DNA from: Spirochaetales bacterium Spiro_02 | GTDB taxonomy: Bacteria; Spirochaetota; Spirochaetia; Sphaerochaetales; Sphaerochaetaceae | DNA length: 48,614 nt | Assembly: GCA_001604275.1 (NCBI GenBank) | Contig: LVBD01000063.1 | Coordinates: forward strand, 1 to 48,614 | Direction: 5' to 3' | Shown here: positions 37,882 through 46,945 of the stretch, piece after piece | Position numbering within the stretch: position 1 is the first letter of the stretch | Layout: every line of letters begins with the position of its first letter | Notes under the pieces: model-generated | Database searches by the model: none | What the model was told of the DNA's origin: nothing | What the model saw: only the letters and a program-made list of their open reading frames with translations | Translations under genes and position numbers: made by a program

Positions 37882-38679
37882 TTACTCCACCCCGATTTCA
37901 TCGATGATCTCGAGCAACTGGTCGCCCTGTGCCCTGGAGGTATCCAGCTTCCCTTCGAGTTCAATGGGAAGGCTCGCTGGCTTATCGCTGTCCGCACCGG
38001 GGAACGACAGCTTGATACCGCCTGTCAACTTCGCACTGTACAAGGTTACCTGGAACTTCTTGCCATCCTGTTCCTTGGCGAACCGGACGACCTTCGGAGA
38101 GATCGTCACGATGCTGTCCCCCATCGTGGCTTTGACTGAGGTTGCAGGAGTATATGAATACGTAATCGTCAATGCATCGGTCGTATCCGCCGTGGAGTCA
38201 TCCAGGATCATGACGCCCCACCGTCCGTCAGATGCTTGGACGGCAACATAGTCGGTACCTTCGACAAGTGCCGATCCGTCGGAAACCGAGGCGATGGTCT
38301 GCGGTGTTCCGACAGCATTCTGTCCGTCCAGCACATAGATTCGACTCTTGTTCCATCCGGCAGGAATGGTTTGGACGGCACCGGAGACCTGGGCACCTGC
38401 GACGTTAGTCACATTGAGAAGACCTCCGGAGAGTTTCTCCAGTACTCCCATCCGAATCTGATAGATCTCCGTGGATGCTTTCGCGGACAGGTTCTTCAGA
38501 TACGTGAGGATTTCCTCTCGCTTTGATCCCTGGATCTGCTGGACGTCATAACTGATCTGGATATTCGTATCCGTGTCCATCGGGATGACACCGATATCTA
38601 CCAGAGAAACCATATCTTCGCCGACAGAAACCGTACAGCCACTCGGAAGCTGCACACCTGCATATTTGGTCGTTGCCAT
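37882..38679 (-). CDS. Major tail tube protein
   Basis: This 265-residue protein begins MATTKYAGVQLPSGCTVSVG. Beta-rich strands, a small immunoglobulin-like insertion (about residues 110-160, VEGTDYVAVQASDGRWGVMI) and its place before the chaperone genes fit a tail tube subunit. GAGGGAGGGG precedes the ATG. Its acidic C-terminus (QLLEIIDEIGVE) is usual for this class. The assignment is mostly by synteny. Confidence 0.8.
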   Translation of the reverse strand: MATTKYAGVQLPSGCTVSVGEDMVSLVDIGVIPMDTDTNIQISYDVQQIQGSKREEILTYLKNLSAKASTEIYQIRMGVLEKLSGGLLNVTNVAGAQVSGAVQTIPAGWNKSRIYVLDGQNAVGTPQTIASVSDGSALVEGTDYVAVQASDGRWGVMILDDSTADTTDALTITYSYTPATSVKATMGDSIVTISPKVVRFAKEQDGKKFQVTLYSAKLTGGIKLSFPGADSDKPASLPIELEGKLDTSRAQGDQLLEIIDEIGVE

Positions 38680-38699
38680 ATTCTCGCCCCTCCCTCGGG

Positions 38700-39068
38700 C
38701 TATCTCGCCTTGACGGCGAATCTGATATCAATAGGAACCTTCCAGGTTCCGTCCTCGACTCTCAACGGCTGAGTTCTTTCCGCCTGCAAGGAGGAAAAAA
38801 TCAGCCCATCACGGTATAAGCTTAAGAAATGAATCGACTGTATGATGCTTTCAGCAGTCTCGACGACCACGAACTTGTCCGGATGATACAAGTCAAGTTG
38901 CATCAACGGCTTCATCATTCCTGCTTCCCGAGTCGCCCCAGTATGTATCGTCTGCAATACTGCAAATGCTCCGGATTGCTCTAGTCCCGCCTCCCCATAG
39001 AAAACGGGAACGATTTCGGAAAGCTGTGATCGCAACCATTCGTAGAACGGCTTCTCAAATATCATCAT
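38700..39068 (-). CDS. Tail terminator/completion protein
   Basis: This 122-residue protein (MMIFEKPFYEWLRSQLSEIV) has VLQTIHTGATREAGMMKPLM and a C-terminal IDIRFAVKAR, resembling small tail terminators that cap the tail and join it to the head. It overlaps the gp10-like gene by 4 bp. The call is based on size, order and alternating beta strands. Confidence 0.65.
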   Translation of the reverse strand: MMIFEKPFYEWLRSQLSEIVPVFYGEAGLEQSGAFAVLQTIHTGATREAGMMKPLMQLDLYHPDKFVVVETAESIIQSIHFLSLYRDGLIFSSLQAERTQPLRVEDGTWKVPIDIRFAVKAR

Positions 39069-39460
39069 ACCCCCCCTTGTCGAACATCAACGTCGCCCAG
39101 CCTTCGCTTGAATATTGTCCTGATTCCAGGCAATGCCGCATCAATGCCATTGCGCATGAACGGTTGCGCCCTCTGGAATCTGGTCCCATATTCGACATGC
39201 GGCGCATACTCGACATTCGTCCCGATGACAGCCTCTCCATCATCGGCCAGACCGTCCAAGCCATCAGGCCGTTGTTCTCCATCGTTCTGGATGTGCGTCC
39301 GATAGTTGATTGATGCCCTCAAATGCCCGGTATCCACAGGACAGAGGCGAACACATTTTTCTTCCGCGTGCATTGCGCTTTCGGTAATGGCGACATCTCT
39401 TAGGTGCAATATCGCAGTCAACGCCTGCGAAGAATTGTCCACGAACCTCACATCGCTCAC
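39065..39460 (-). CDS. HK97 gp10-like tail component
   Basis: This 131-residue protein has the family signature CPVDTGHLRASINYR followed by GTNVEYAPHVEYGT and PFMRNGID, as in HK97 gp10 proteins that act at the head-tail joint. It overlaps its two neighbours by 4 bp on each side. The length is typical. Confidence 0.9.
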   Translation of the reverse strand: MSDVRFVDNSSQALTAILHLRDVAITESAMHAEEKCVRLCPVDTGHLRASINYRTHIQNDGEQRPDGLDGLADDGEAVIGTNVEYAPHVEYGTRFQRAQPFMRNGIDAALPGIRTIFKRRLGDVDVRQGGV

Positions 39461-39777
39461 GCCTCGTACTCCTTGACCGATAGTTCGAGGTGATGGCCTA
39501 TACCCCCACCTGCATCATTGATTGGAGGAACCACGTCATAGCGTACCCCGTCAATCACAAGCCAATCCGACGACCGGATCTCCACTACAGGAAGGAAGAC
39601 TCGATGCGTAGCCTCTCCTCGAACCTTGCCTTCCCATCTTTCGTTGCCACTGGACACTTGGATCCTGCAAGGAATGTTCGGAATCACCTGCTCACTACCG
39701 GACGATCCCCAACTACCATCAGAAGGCGTGGGACGATGAATAGAGCATGTCTTGTTGTATCTACGTACAATGCTCAT
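39457..39777 (-). CDS. Head closure protein
   Basis: This 106-residue beta-rich protein (HRVFLPVVEIRSSDWLVIDG, VRYDVVPPINDAGGGIGHHL) has the compact barrel look of head-tail joining (gpFII/SPP1 gp16) proteins. It lies between the connector and gp10-like genes, the fixed order of the neck genes. The assignment is supported by both sequence character and synteny. Confidence 0.8.
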   Translation of the reverse strand: MSIVRRYNKTCSIHRPTPSDGSWGSSGSEQVIPNIPCRIQVSSGNERWEGKVRGEATHRVFLPVVEIRSSDWLVIDGVRYDVVPPINDAGGGIGHHLELSVKEYEA

Positions 39778-40118
39778 TACTTTGCGCTCCCGAATCTTCG
39801 AATCTTCGTGACGATGGATTTAGGATATCCATGAATCAAATCCGACGTGAGGGATATGCTATAGTTCCCTATCGCTTCCCACGTCGCCCCGATGGTTCCG
39901 CCAAGGGTAAGCAGCTTGTAGCTGATCATTTCTGCCGCGACCATCTCCGAGTTGACAGGATAGACGACGGCCCCATGGGCATCCGTATCCCAATCCTTGT
40001 TTCGAATGTGCAAGAAATCGCTTTCGACACAGGGAATCAGGGATGATATCTGGATATCCTGGGAATTGTTCGTGATGCCAGCCAAAGCCTTGTAGTTCTC
40101 AAGCGTGATGATCGGCAC
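39777..40118 (-). CDS. Head-tail connector protein (gp6/gp15-like)
   Basis: This 113-residue protein starts at a GTG (40,118) with AAGGAGG 6 nt upstream, reading VPIITLENYKALAGITNNSQ; the TTG start further up is not supported. The pattern TLENYK-L and two helices with ISSLIPCVESDFLHI are typical of DNA-packaging adaptors that bind below the portal. It is the first neck gene after the capsid genes. Confidence 0.8.
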   Translation of the reverse strand: MPIITLENYKALAGITNNSQDIQISSLIPCVESDFLHIRNKDWDTDAHGAVVYPVNSEMVAAEMISYKLLTLGGTIGATWEAIGNYSISLTSDLIHGYPKSIVTKIRRFGSAK

Positions 40119-40202
40119 GATAATCCTCCTTCGATGCAACAGGCGTTTATGTAGTGGCCGGAGCCGTTGGTTCCGACCACGCGTAAACGTCCGATAAACA
40201 CT

Positions 40203-40595
40203 CTATCGCGGAATGTACACCGGGTACGCAGACACTTTTCCGGTCGCGGCATCGTCATCGGTGGACACGTCCACCCGTGTGAACTCGTCCACATTGGGAG
40301 GCAGGGAAAGATACATGAGCACCGTTCCTGCAGCCTGACCGGCAGTGAACTCCTTGCTCGCAATCGTAGACCAGGTCGACTTGTCCGACGAGCTCTTGAC
40401 CGCAATCGTCAAGGTCTTCGATGTGGTCAACGTGATTGCGGCATCGACGACGACCTTCACTGCGAAGCTGTTGTTCTGACCGCCCTTGCCAAGAACAAGG
40501 ACGTTGCCAGCGACCGAATCATCCTGAGGAACGGTCACTGAATCCAGATAATCTTCACCATGGACACGAAGATCATCGGTGAGTTTTTTGGACAT
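40203..40595 (-). CDS. Capsid cement/decoration-like protein (Bbp16 type)
   Basis: This 130-residue protein starts at the ATG at 40,595 (AGGAGGT just before it). Its beta-sandwich-like sequence (NSFAVKVVVDAAITLTTSKT, STWSTIASKEFTAGQAAGTV) is like the Bbp16 family of capsid cement proteins. The gene directly follows the major capsid gene, the usual position. The family assignment is from memory of sequence pattern, not a search. Confidence 0.65.
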   Translation of the reverse strand: MSKKLTDDLRVHGEDYLDSVTVPQDDSVAGNVLVLGKGGQNNSFAVKVVVDAAITLTTSKTLTIAVKSSSDKSTWSTIASKEFTAGQAAGTVLMYLSLPPNVDEFTRVDVSTDDDAATGKVSAYPVYIPR

Positions 40596-40603
40596 GATAC
40601 CTC

Positions 40604-41509
40604 CTAGCTGATCGTGACGGCATCTTCGGTGCCATCCTTGAAATTGTAGGAACCAATCATGGGAATCTGGTTCCAAGACGTGAGCGCCCGACTGTAGTCC
40701 GTTTCGCCGGTCGTCATCCGCATCGCCGTGCCTTTGATGTCGCGCAGCATGTTCAAAGCTTTCGGATGTCCGAAAATGAACGTATTGCCGTCATCGCCTG
40801 CCCGTGCGGAAGCGAGCATGTCGTCGATCATCGAAGCAGTCGGCTTATGGGTTGAATCGATGTTTACAATCGATCCGATGCATTGCGGATTCTCGAGCAG
40901 GAATCCCAGGTACGACTTGAAGTCTGCACCATACACGGTCTGTCCGCTGGAGTTCTTGTATGGGTTACCTCCGGACAAGGGCAAGGTCTCGAGCAAGGCG
41001 CCCTGACCGAAACCAGTCTCATCGTACAGGCCGCAGAATTCCTCTTCAGACCATCGGACCGCATACAGGCTGTAGCCGGTACCGCCCGCACTCACTGCCT
41101 TGGCGTGCTTCAGGGCAAAGGCGAGCAACAGGTCGTAGATGATGCTGGTTTCCGTGGTCATTGCTGTCTTGCGCATGATCTTCGGGCTCTTGAGCGCGAG
41201 ATATTCTGCGAAACCCTTGCCGTTAGTGACCTGATTGACCTTGTCCACCCCGGCTTCGATGGTAAAGCCAAGGATGCCCAGGCTCGCCCATTTCAACTGT
41301 GCAGACACATCTGCGACAGGCAGCGGCTGATCGATGTTGACGAAGGCGCCCCCGGTCGCCTCGACCAAGGTCTCGTAGGCATGCTGAAGGCCATGCGTGC
41401 TTGGCGTATACCCGATCGTCTCGAGCAAAGGACAATTGTTGAGCAGGTAATCGACCTGCTTCGGCTGCTTCTTGGCTCTTGCCGCAGCAATTTCCCTCAA
41501 GGTGTTCAT
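40604..41509 (-). CDS. Major capsid protein
   Basis: This 301-residue protein begins MNTLREIAAARAKKQPKQVD. It is placed between the scaffold and the cement-like gene. It contains a region (EYLALKSPKIMRKTAMTTET, then FIFGHPKALNMLRDIKGTAM) similar to capsid proteins of HK97-fold phages without an obvious protease. Its start overlaps the scaffold stop by 4 bp. No prohead protease gene is present, consistent with a separate scaffold. Confidence 0.85.
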   Translation of the reverse strand: MNTLREIAAARAKKQPKQVDYLLNNCPLLETIGYTPSTHGLQHAYETLVEATGGAFVNIDQPLPVADVSAQLKWASLGILGFTIEAGVDKVNQVTNGKGFAEYLALKSPKIMRKTAMTTETSIIYDLLLAFALKHAKAVSAGGTGYSLYAVRWSEEEFCGLYDETGFGQGALLETLPLSGGNPYKNSSGQTVYGADFKSYLGFLLENPQCIGSIVNIDSTHKPTASMIDDMLASARAGDDGNTFIFGHPKALNMLRDIKGTAMRMTTGETDYSRALTSWNQIPMIGSYNFKDGTEDAVTIS

Positions 41510-42024
41510 CTCTTAGTCCCTCCATTCAGGACAAGCCTGTAGAAATCCGCAGGGGACATCTCCCCTTCGTCATCGTCATGGTCCTGTCGTCCACCCGGTG
41601 CCCCGGTCTTTGCGACTTCCTTCTTCACCTTTGCCTCGGTCTCTTCTTTGACGGAGGAGATCAGCTTTGCAAGCAAGTCCGCATGCTGCTTGATTTCCTC
41701 TGCCGTGGCACCGGTAAGCAGGGGTTTGAATTCCTCGGCCACCCCGAGAGTCTTCAGCTGCAGCATTTCATGCTCGGCAAGGAGACTCGAACGCGCATCA
41801 TCCAGTTCTGCCTGCCGACGCTGCTCCTCGGTCATTTGTGCTTTCTTAAGATCCGCCAATTCCTTTTCCGCTGCTTCTCGTGCGGCCTTCTCAGCGGCAA
41901 GCTGCTTGGAGGTTCCTTCGGTTCCCTGTGGATCGATCGGATCAGGTGGTGTGGTGCCAGTCGCACTCCCCCCTCCGCCTCCCGTGTCTTCATCGAAAAA
42001 CAATCTTGTAAAATTTCGTCTCAT
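41506..42024 (-). CDS. Scaffold protein
   Basis: This 172-residue protein starts at the ATG at 42,024, with AAGGAGG 5 nt upstream. A glycine/proline-rich N-terminus of about 40 residues is followed by a long coiled coil (EKAAREAAEKELADLKKAQM...) and a short C-terminal segment (EMSPADFYRLVLNGGT) that would contact the capsid protein. This layout is typical of GP20/DUF4355-type scaffolds. Confidence 0.85.
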   Translation of the reverse strand: MRRNFTRLFFDEDTGGGGGSATGTTPPDPIDPQGTEGTSKQLAAEKAAREAAEKELADLKKAQMTEEQRRQAELDDARSSLLAEHEMLQLKTLGVAEEFKPLLTGATAEEIKQHADLLAKLISSVKEETEAKVKKEVAKTGAPGGRQDHDDDEGEMSPADFYRLVLNGGTKR

Positions 42025-42249
42025 GGCTTCCTCCTTGGAAGGGTTTCTCCTATAGCGTAGCAAATGGGAAAGTGAGAAAATCGGAGGGTTTCCGAAAGGA
42101 ACAACCATCAGAAAGCCTATGGACAAGCGCAGACATGACTAGAATTTGCAGGAAAGGCGTTTAACTGCGTTTATTAAACGGGGTTGGGCTTGATGTGGTG
42201 GAATTTTACATCGAATGGTTTTGCGTTCGTCTATGAGGCAGAAATGGAA
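42025..42249 (-). promoter_or_regulatory. Gap between minor head gene and scaffold, with GTTTA boxes
   Basis: This is the largest gene-free space in the head-tail region (225 bp). It contains GTTTA, GTTTA and TAAAC boxes within 24 bp (42,156-42,179), including the inverted pair CGTTTAA/TTAAACG. The same boxes are clustered at 21,838-21,947, which suggests one shared DNA-binding protein. A promoter for scaffold and capsid may lie here. No confident -10/-35 pair was found. Confidence 0.4.
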
Positions 42250-43224
42250 TCATTGTGTCTTGTTGATAGAGGCTTTCCATTCGGAGTATGTCTGGTACGG
42301 CTGTACCCCATCCCCTCGGACGTACCTTTCAGTGGGAGGCAACCCCTTGATCTGGCTTACGACACGGCACCTGCAATTGATATCGAACCTGGCGACTCCG
42401 GAATGCAGTGGACCGGACACCCATCCGATTGAAGGAACGTACCAACCTTGGTGCTCCATATCCATAGTCTTGCCATCAAGCTCTGCGTGTTCAGGTCGCG
42501 TACGCCCGTCAAGCGTCGCATCCCATATCCGATCGAACTCGCAGCCTAGTTCCTTTGCACGGTCATATGCAGCCTGTTGGCCTGCAACAAGCACGCGTTG
42601 TCCTTCCGTCCTTGCGACAGTCATGGATCTGTATGCAGCTCCTTTGTCAAGGTAGCGATAACGCTTGCCATCCTCAATCCGAACTCCCAACACGTCGCTG
42701 ATTCGTTGTGCAAGCTTTTCGTAGGAATCGCCGCGAATGACCGACAGGGCCAATTCGGCCCGTACCTTGTCGACCGACCCTTGCCGGGCAAGTGCCAAGG
42801 TCTTGCTCTTGGCCAGCTTTGACAATGAGGATTCAACAACAACCTTGACCGCATCTTGCGGAATCTGTCCCCAGGACAGTGACATCCCCCCGGCCTGGTC
42901 GATTATATATGCATGCCTATAGAATGCCTCCTGGTATTGACTCCCTGTCAGCCTATAGATCATATCGTCGACAGTGACCAACTGCTCCTTGAGGATTGAG
43001 GAGATGTCGTCCTGAAGGCGGGAAAGCCTATTGTACTTGCTCATGTCAGCATTGGAGAGTTTGCCGTCAGACCCGTACTTCTTGTAGATGGACATCAGCG
43101 TACGCCTGCACTGGCTGAGTGCGGTTCCGTAATACTTGATGATCAACCGCTCCGCCCCTTCCAGTATTTTTGCCAGCTCGACCTGGGCTTCCTTATACAG
43201 CCTGTCAAAGAGCTTCTGCGCCAT
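42250..43224 (-). CDS. Minor head protein (Mu F/SPP1 gp7-like)
   Basis: This 324-residue protein has the diagnostic MuF motif near the C-terminus: RIWDATLDGRTRPEHAELDG and DINCRCRVVS. The N-terminal two thirds are helical. In SPP1 gp7 and Mu gpF this protein is associated with the portal inside the head and enters the host with the DNA. The start overlaps the portal gene by 20 bp. Confidence 0.92.
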   Translation of the reverse strand: MAQKLFDRLYKEAQVELAKILEGAERLIIKYYGTALSQCRRTLMSIYKKYGSDGKLSNADMSKYNRLSRLQDDISSILKEQLVTVDDMIYRLTGSQYQEAFYRHAYIIDQAGGMSLSWGQIPQDAVKVVVESSLSKLAKSKTLALARQGSVDKVRAELALSVIRGDSYEKLAQRISDVLGVRIEDGKRYRYLDKGAAYRSMTVARTEGQRVLVAGQQAAYDRAKELGCEFDRIWDATLDGRTRPEHAELDGKTMDMEHQGWYVPSIGWVSGPLHSGVARFDINCRCRVVSQIKGLPPTERYVRGDGVQPYQTYSEWKASINKTQ

Positions 43225-44536
43225 ATGTATCCGCCACCTCCGCCGATGCGATCAAATCCGCAGCAGCAGAATTCGCTTCTTCTGCGAGTCGCTGTTCTTC
43301 AACCTCTACGTCGTTGACATAATCCGCCTTTTGTAGGAGCTCCAGTTGTGTTCGTCGTGATGCGATGCCGGTAAGCTTGACGACGTTGTCGACGATGGTG
43401 GTACCTTCGCTCGGCAGGTTGCGTTGCCAGTTGATCTGTACCTTGTCGACCTTGGACCTGCTTTGTCCGAGCCAGATGAGGAAGTTGTTGATGAGTCTCA
43501 TCCGCCGCATCAGTCCATCGGTGAATCCGCTCTGCTTATCCCCAGCGACCATGACCTCGAATGTAGCATACAAATACTTGAGGGCCTCGCCACTTTGTTG
43601 TGCCATTGCATCCTTGTCGTCAAGGTTAGGAATACCGCTCATGCTGTAGATCAGGCCTTCGATGACTTTACGCAGGATTTCACGGCCTTCGTAAGCTCCT
43701 TGCTTCGTGAGGTATGTAGCCTCACCATCCTCATCCATCTCCAGGACACGCAGGCGCATCAACTTGTCCAGCTTGTCGTCGTCCAAGCTCAGGTTCTTGA
43801 GGATCAGCAACGCATCGGCATACTTGCCATCTTCGTCGAGACCGTTCGCTAGTATCTCGTCATGGGCATCAATCAATGACAAAATTGATTCGATGTCGCC
43901 CATGCCATCCTCGTTGTTTGCATAATCTATGACCGGAACCTCGCCGAACTGATGCGCTACCGTCCTTATCCGGGAGAAGGTGTCCCTGTCCTGGATGAAG
44001 TGTACGATCCGATCCTTGTAATAGACCTCGATCCTGCGTTCCTGGTCTCCCCATTTGTAGAAGTTGATCGCTGCCCACATCGTTGGTCTGATTGCCAAGT
44101 CGTAGATAGGAATCACTTGCGTGACCGGTACTCGATAGAACTGTGGATGAGCATCATCATTGTCGATATACAGGATCTCATAGGCCCGGCCGTATCGAGC
44201 CTGATCCCGTCCGAGTCTCACGTTCTCCGTCTCCTCGTCATTACAATCGAAGATTTCCGTGAACCGGCTTTGCAGATTATCCTCGTCATCGGGCCATACG
44301 TATGAGATTGCTCCTTCCTTGAACATGAATCCGAGCACGGACTTGATCAGCTTTCTTCCGAGCGGAACGGGAATCTTATGCTTTTGATCCCCTTGCATGA
44401 TCTTCTCGTTGAAACCCAGATAGTAGGATCGAAGACGCGAAACGTCCGAGTTCTGCATGATCTTCCACGCGATTGCTTCCTGTATCTGTGCCGCCGTCAG
44501 GGATATGGATTCCTCAAGTTGATATGTCTTGATCAT
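43205..44536 (-). CDS. Portal protein (SPP1 gp6-like)
   Basis: This 443-residue protein is a typical length for an SPP1-type portal. Visible features are an N-terminal helical region, YYLGFNEKIMQGDQKHKIPV, the beta-rich wing (FYRVPVTQVIPIYD, VHFIQDRDTFSRIRTV), and the pore helix area GIPNLDDKDAMAQQSGEALK that is conserved in this family. The portal forms the dodecameric gateway for DNA. It overlaps the terminase stop by 4 bp. Confidence 0.9.
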   Translation of the reverse strand: MIKTYQLEESISLTAAQIQEAIAWKIMQNSDVSRLRSYYLGFNEKIMQGDQKHKIPVPLGRKLIKSVLGFMFKEGAISYVWPDDEDNLQSRFTEIFDCNDEETENVRLGRDQARYGRAYEILYIDNDDAHPQFYRVPVTQVIPIYDLAIRPTMWAAINFYKWGDQERRIEVYYKDRIVHFIQDRDTFSRIRTVAHQFGEVPVIDYANNEDGMGDIESILSLIDAHDEILANGLDEDGKYADALLILKNLSLDDDKLDKLMRLRVLEMDEDGEATYLTKQGAYEGREILRKVIEGLIYSMSGIPNLDDKDAMAQQSGEALKYLYATFEVMVAGDKQSGFTDGLMRRMRLINNFLIWLGQSRSKVDKVQINWQRNLPSEGTTIVDNVVKLTGIASRRTQLELLQKADYVNDVEVEEQRLAEEANSAAADLIASAEVADTYGAEAL

Positions 44537-46113
44537 ATGTTCAGTTTCCTCCGAATGCTCATCTCTTCACCGTAACGGTCAGGATGTGCGGACCAGAACG
44601 ACCCGCCGCTACCACCTTTCTTGCTCGCCTTGACGGCAAGATCCAATGCGTCACATAGATCGTCATACCCGGCAGCAGGGAATCCGACGAGCTGGTCAAT
44701 CAGATCCTCGTTGCCAGGGCCGAACTGGATGATCTGGTTCTCTACCAATGGACTGAGGGCCATCAGTCGCTGACTCTTGCTTCCCCGTCCTGGATTCACT
44801 CCGCGAATCGGCAATCGCAAGCCTTCCTTGGCAGCATCTCGCACAATCTCGTCCTTGAACACGGCTTGGAAGGCAACGACTTCCATATAGCATCGGCGAT
44901 ATTTGAATTCGCGATACCTCTGGAACAGGCGCGTCTTGAACGTCTGCGGACTTTCCTTCTTGCCGTGACTACTGATTACATAGATGATGCCAGTCTTACG
45001 ATCCACCCCGATATCCACTACCGCGCTCATATCATGTGCACCGGTTGCAGGGTCAACTCCCTCATACATGACGAGGGCTCTTGGAATATCTTCGACTTTC
45101 ACTCGCTTGATCCATGTTCTCTTGAACATTCGGTCTTCGTCCGACAATGGCCGAGACAGAAACTCTATGGCATAAGCGACGGAGCCTATGTTCTCCTGGA
45201 TTCTTTTCAGTTCGTCCCAGCTATACCGTTCGGGCCAGAGAGGAATGCCGTGTGGTTGACCATCCCTTGCCGGAACCTCGGCCGAGAACCGCAACCCGAT
45301 CCAATTCTTCTTCCGGTCAGCCTTGATATCAGCCAACAAACGACTCGGTAAATCATCCTCGTTCGTTATCGTGTTGACCACGACGATCAGGGCATCGGTG
45401 CCAAGCGGCTGGATAGTCCGGTTGAACCACTTGCAGACCTTATCCCTTGTCACGCTGCTGTCGCTCTCATCATCCTTGAGCGTATCGTCGACGATGATCA
45501 GATCTGGACGGTATTGTTGGTTCCTTCTGCCTCTAAGAGATCCGCCCTTGCCCTTGGCCATGACAGCTGTCCCGTTGTTGAGCTTCAAGAACCCCTTGTT
45601 CCAGGGTGTACCGGTCATCAATCCGAAATCTTCAAGTATTCTGTCGTTGTTCTCGATAGCCTGTCGCACGTTATCCATCTGGAGTTCCGCATCGTCTTTG
45701 CTTGCTCCGATGATGAGGATGAAATGAGACTTCTTGAACAGCAGACACCATAAGGGGAATGCAAATGTCATGCGTGTGGACTTGCCGTGCTGACGAGGCT
45801 CGACATCGACGATACCCTTGATTCCTCTCGTCGGTTTAAATGTCGACCGAAAATCATGGGGGACAATCTCACGAAGTCGCATAGCCTGATCGTCGGTCAA
45901 CTCCCTAGTCTGGATTACGTCATACAGGATCTTCTGGTATTCCGCTGGTTTGCAAAAAAAGTAGTCGGGAAGATAATACTCGCAGAAAAACGTGAAGTCG
46001 ATTTCGGCCTTGGATAGCCGTGCTTCACGAGCTTGCCTGGAGGCCGCATCCTGGGCCGCGTTGGCAAGAGTATGGTTGCGCTCCATCAATTCCTGCAGTG
46101 CTGTCTTGCTCAA
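44533..46113 (-). CDS. Terminase large subunit
   Basis: This 526-residue packaging motor has Walker A at residues 105-113 (EPRQHGKST), Walker B at 203-210 (PDLIIVDD), and an RNase H-like nuclease domain starting with VMYEGVDPATGAHDMSA (Asp at about residue 354) and ending with the GYDDLCDALDLA box. It forms a complex with the small subunit and the portal. Its sequence belongs to the same broad group as the Mu gp28 type. Overlaps of 4 bp with both neighbours. Confidence 0.93.
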   Translation of the reverse strand: MSKTALQELMERNHTLANAAQDAASRQAREARLSKAEIDFTFFCEYYLPDYFFCKPAEYQKILYDVIQTRELTDDQAMRLREIVPHDFRSTFKPTRGIKGIVDVEPRQHGKSTRMTFAFPLWCLLFKKSHFILIIGASKDDAELQMDNVRQAIENNDRILEDFGLMTGTPWNKGFLKLNNGTAVMAKGKGGSLRGRRNQQYRPDLIIVDDTLKDDESDSSVTRDKVCKWFNRTIQPLGTDALIVVVNTITNEDDLPSRLLADIKADRKKNWIGLRFSAEVPARDGQPHGIPLWPERYSWDELKRIQENIGSVAYAIEFLSRPLSDEDRMFKRTWIKRVKVEDIPRALVMYEGVDPATGAHDMSAVVDIGVDRKTGIIYVISSHGKKESPQTFKTRLFQRYREFKYRRCYMEVVAFQAVFKDEIVRDAAKEGLRLPIRGVNPGRGSKSQRLMALSPLVENQIIQFGPGNEDLIDQLVGFPAAGYDDLCDALDLAVKASKKGGSGGSFWSAHPDRYGEEMSIRRKLNI

Positions 46114-46634
46114 GGTTTTACCTCCAGCTTCATGATGGCCGCCTGCAGTTTCTCAAGAAGATCCGGATAATCTACGGCAAGCTGTGCGGCCAACTCGTCA
46201 TAGACTTTTGCCTTCGCACGCTCAACCCCGTTCTGAAAGTTCAGCCGATGCTTGGACAGCTCCACCTGGTTGTGGGAGACCTTTGCCATTGCATCGAAGA
46301 AATCCTTGGGCTTTGCGAAGTCGATATCCTCCATGTCCAGGATTTTCTCATAGAACATGTTGACGAGGATGCTGTTGCCTGCTTCAACAAGATCGGTGTT
46401 CGTGCCGTCCTTGACGCTTTCAAGTACGGTCTTGGCACTTTCGGCCGCGACCTTGTATTTCTCTGCTTTCCTGCGACTAGCCACATAACTTCTCCGAACC
46501 GCTTCCCTGGACAAATCGGCACCCTGATCCTTTAGTCGTTCGGAGATCTCCGCATGGGACAGGAGATCGCGATCGTGCAAGTCGACTATCTTTCCGGCCA
46601 CCCCCAATTCTTCAGCCTTGCTCCGTCTTCCCAT
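46110..46634 (-). CDS. Terminase small subunit (DUF3486/Mu gp27-like)
   Basis: This 174-residue protein starts MGRRSKAEELGVAGKIVDLH, which is the hallmark N-terminus of DUF3486 proteins from Mu-like phages. A helix-turn-helix region (LSHAEISERLKDQGADLSRE) follows, then a long helical part. It recognises phage DNA for packaging. The gene directly precedes the large subunit. Confidence 0.88.
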   Translation of the reverse strand: MGRRSKAEELGVAGKIVDLHDRDLLSHAEISERLKDQGADLSREAVRRSYVASRRKAEKYKVAAESAKTVLESVKDGTNTDLVEAGNSILVNMFYEKILDMEDIDFAKPKDFFDAMAKVSHNQVELSKHRLNFQNGVERAKAKVYDELAAQLAVDYPDLLEKLQAAIMKLEVKP

Positions 46635-46636
46635 GA

Positions 46637-46945
46637 CTACCTCCGAACATGGATGCCGTCGTCAGTGATGGACTGGTCGTACAAATCTTGCCCTTTCGCA
46701 GTGAGCCTGTAGTTGTGGATTCGTTCGAAGGCGCTGCCGAACGGAGATTTTAACCTGGTCTCTTCGAGATATCCTTTGTCGACAAGGTACTGTAAGGCCT
46801 TGAGGATATCATCGGTCTCCCAGTATTCGAAGAAAGTCTCGTATACGGATTCCCTGCTGATCGGATGTGGATAGATCGTGCACAGGAACTGCAACAAGTT
46901 GCCCCGCAGTTCTTTCTTTTTTTCGGTCTGCAATTCCATGTTCAA
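46637..46945 (-). CDS. Small phage protein with winged-helix appearance (Mu gp26 position)
   Basis: This 102-residue protein reads LQFLCTIYPHPISRESVYET, then ILKALQYLVDKGYLEETRLK and IHNYRLTAKGQDLYDQ. The pattern of helices followed by a beta wing resembles a winged helix. It lies at the position of the Mu-like gene before the small terminase. The function is unknown. Confidence 0.75.
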   Translation of the reverse strand: MNMELQTEKKKELRGNLLQFLCTIYPHPISRESVYETFFEYWETDDILKALQYLVDKGYLEETRLKSPFGSAFERIHNYRLTAKGQDLYDQSITDDGIHVRR

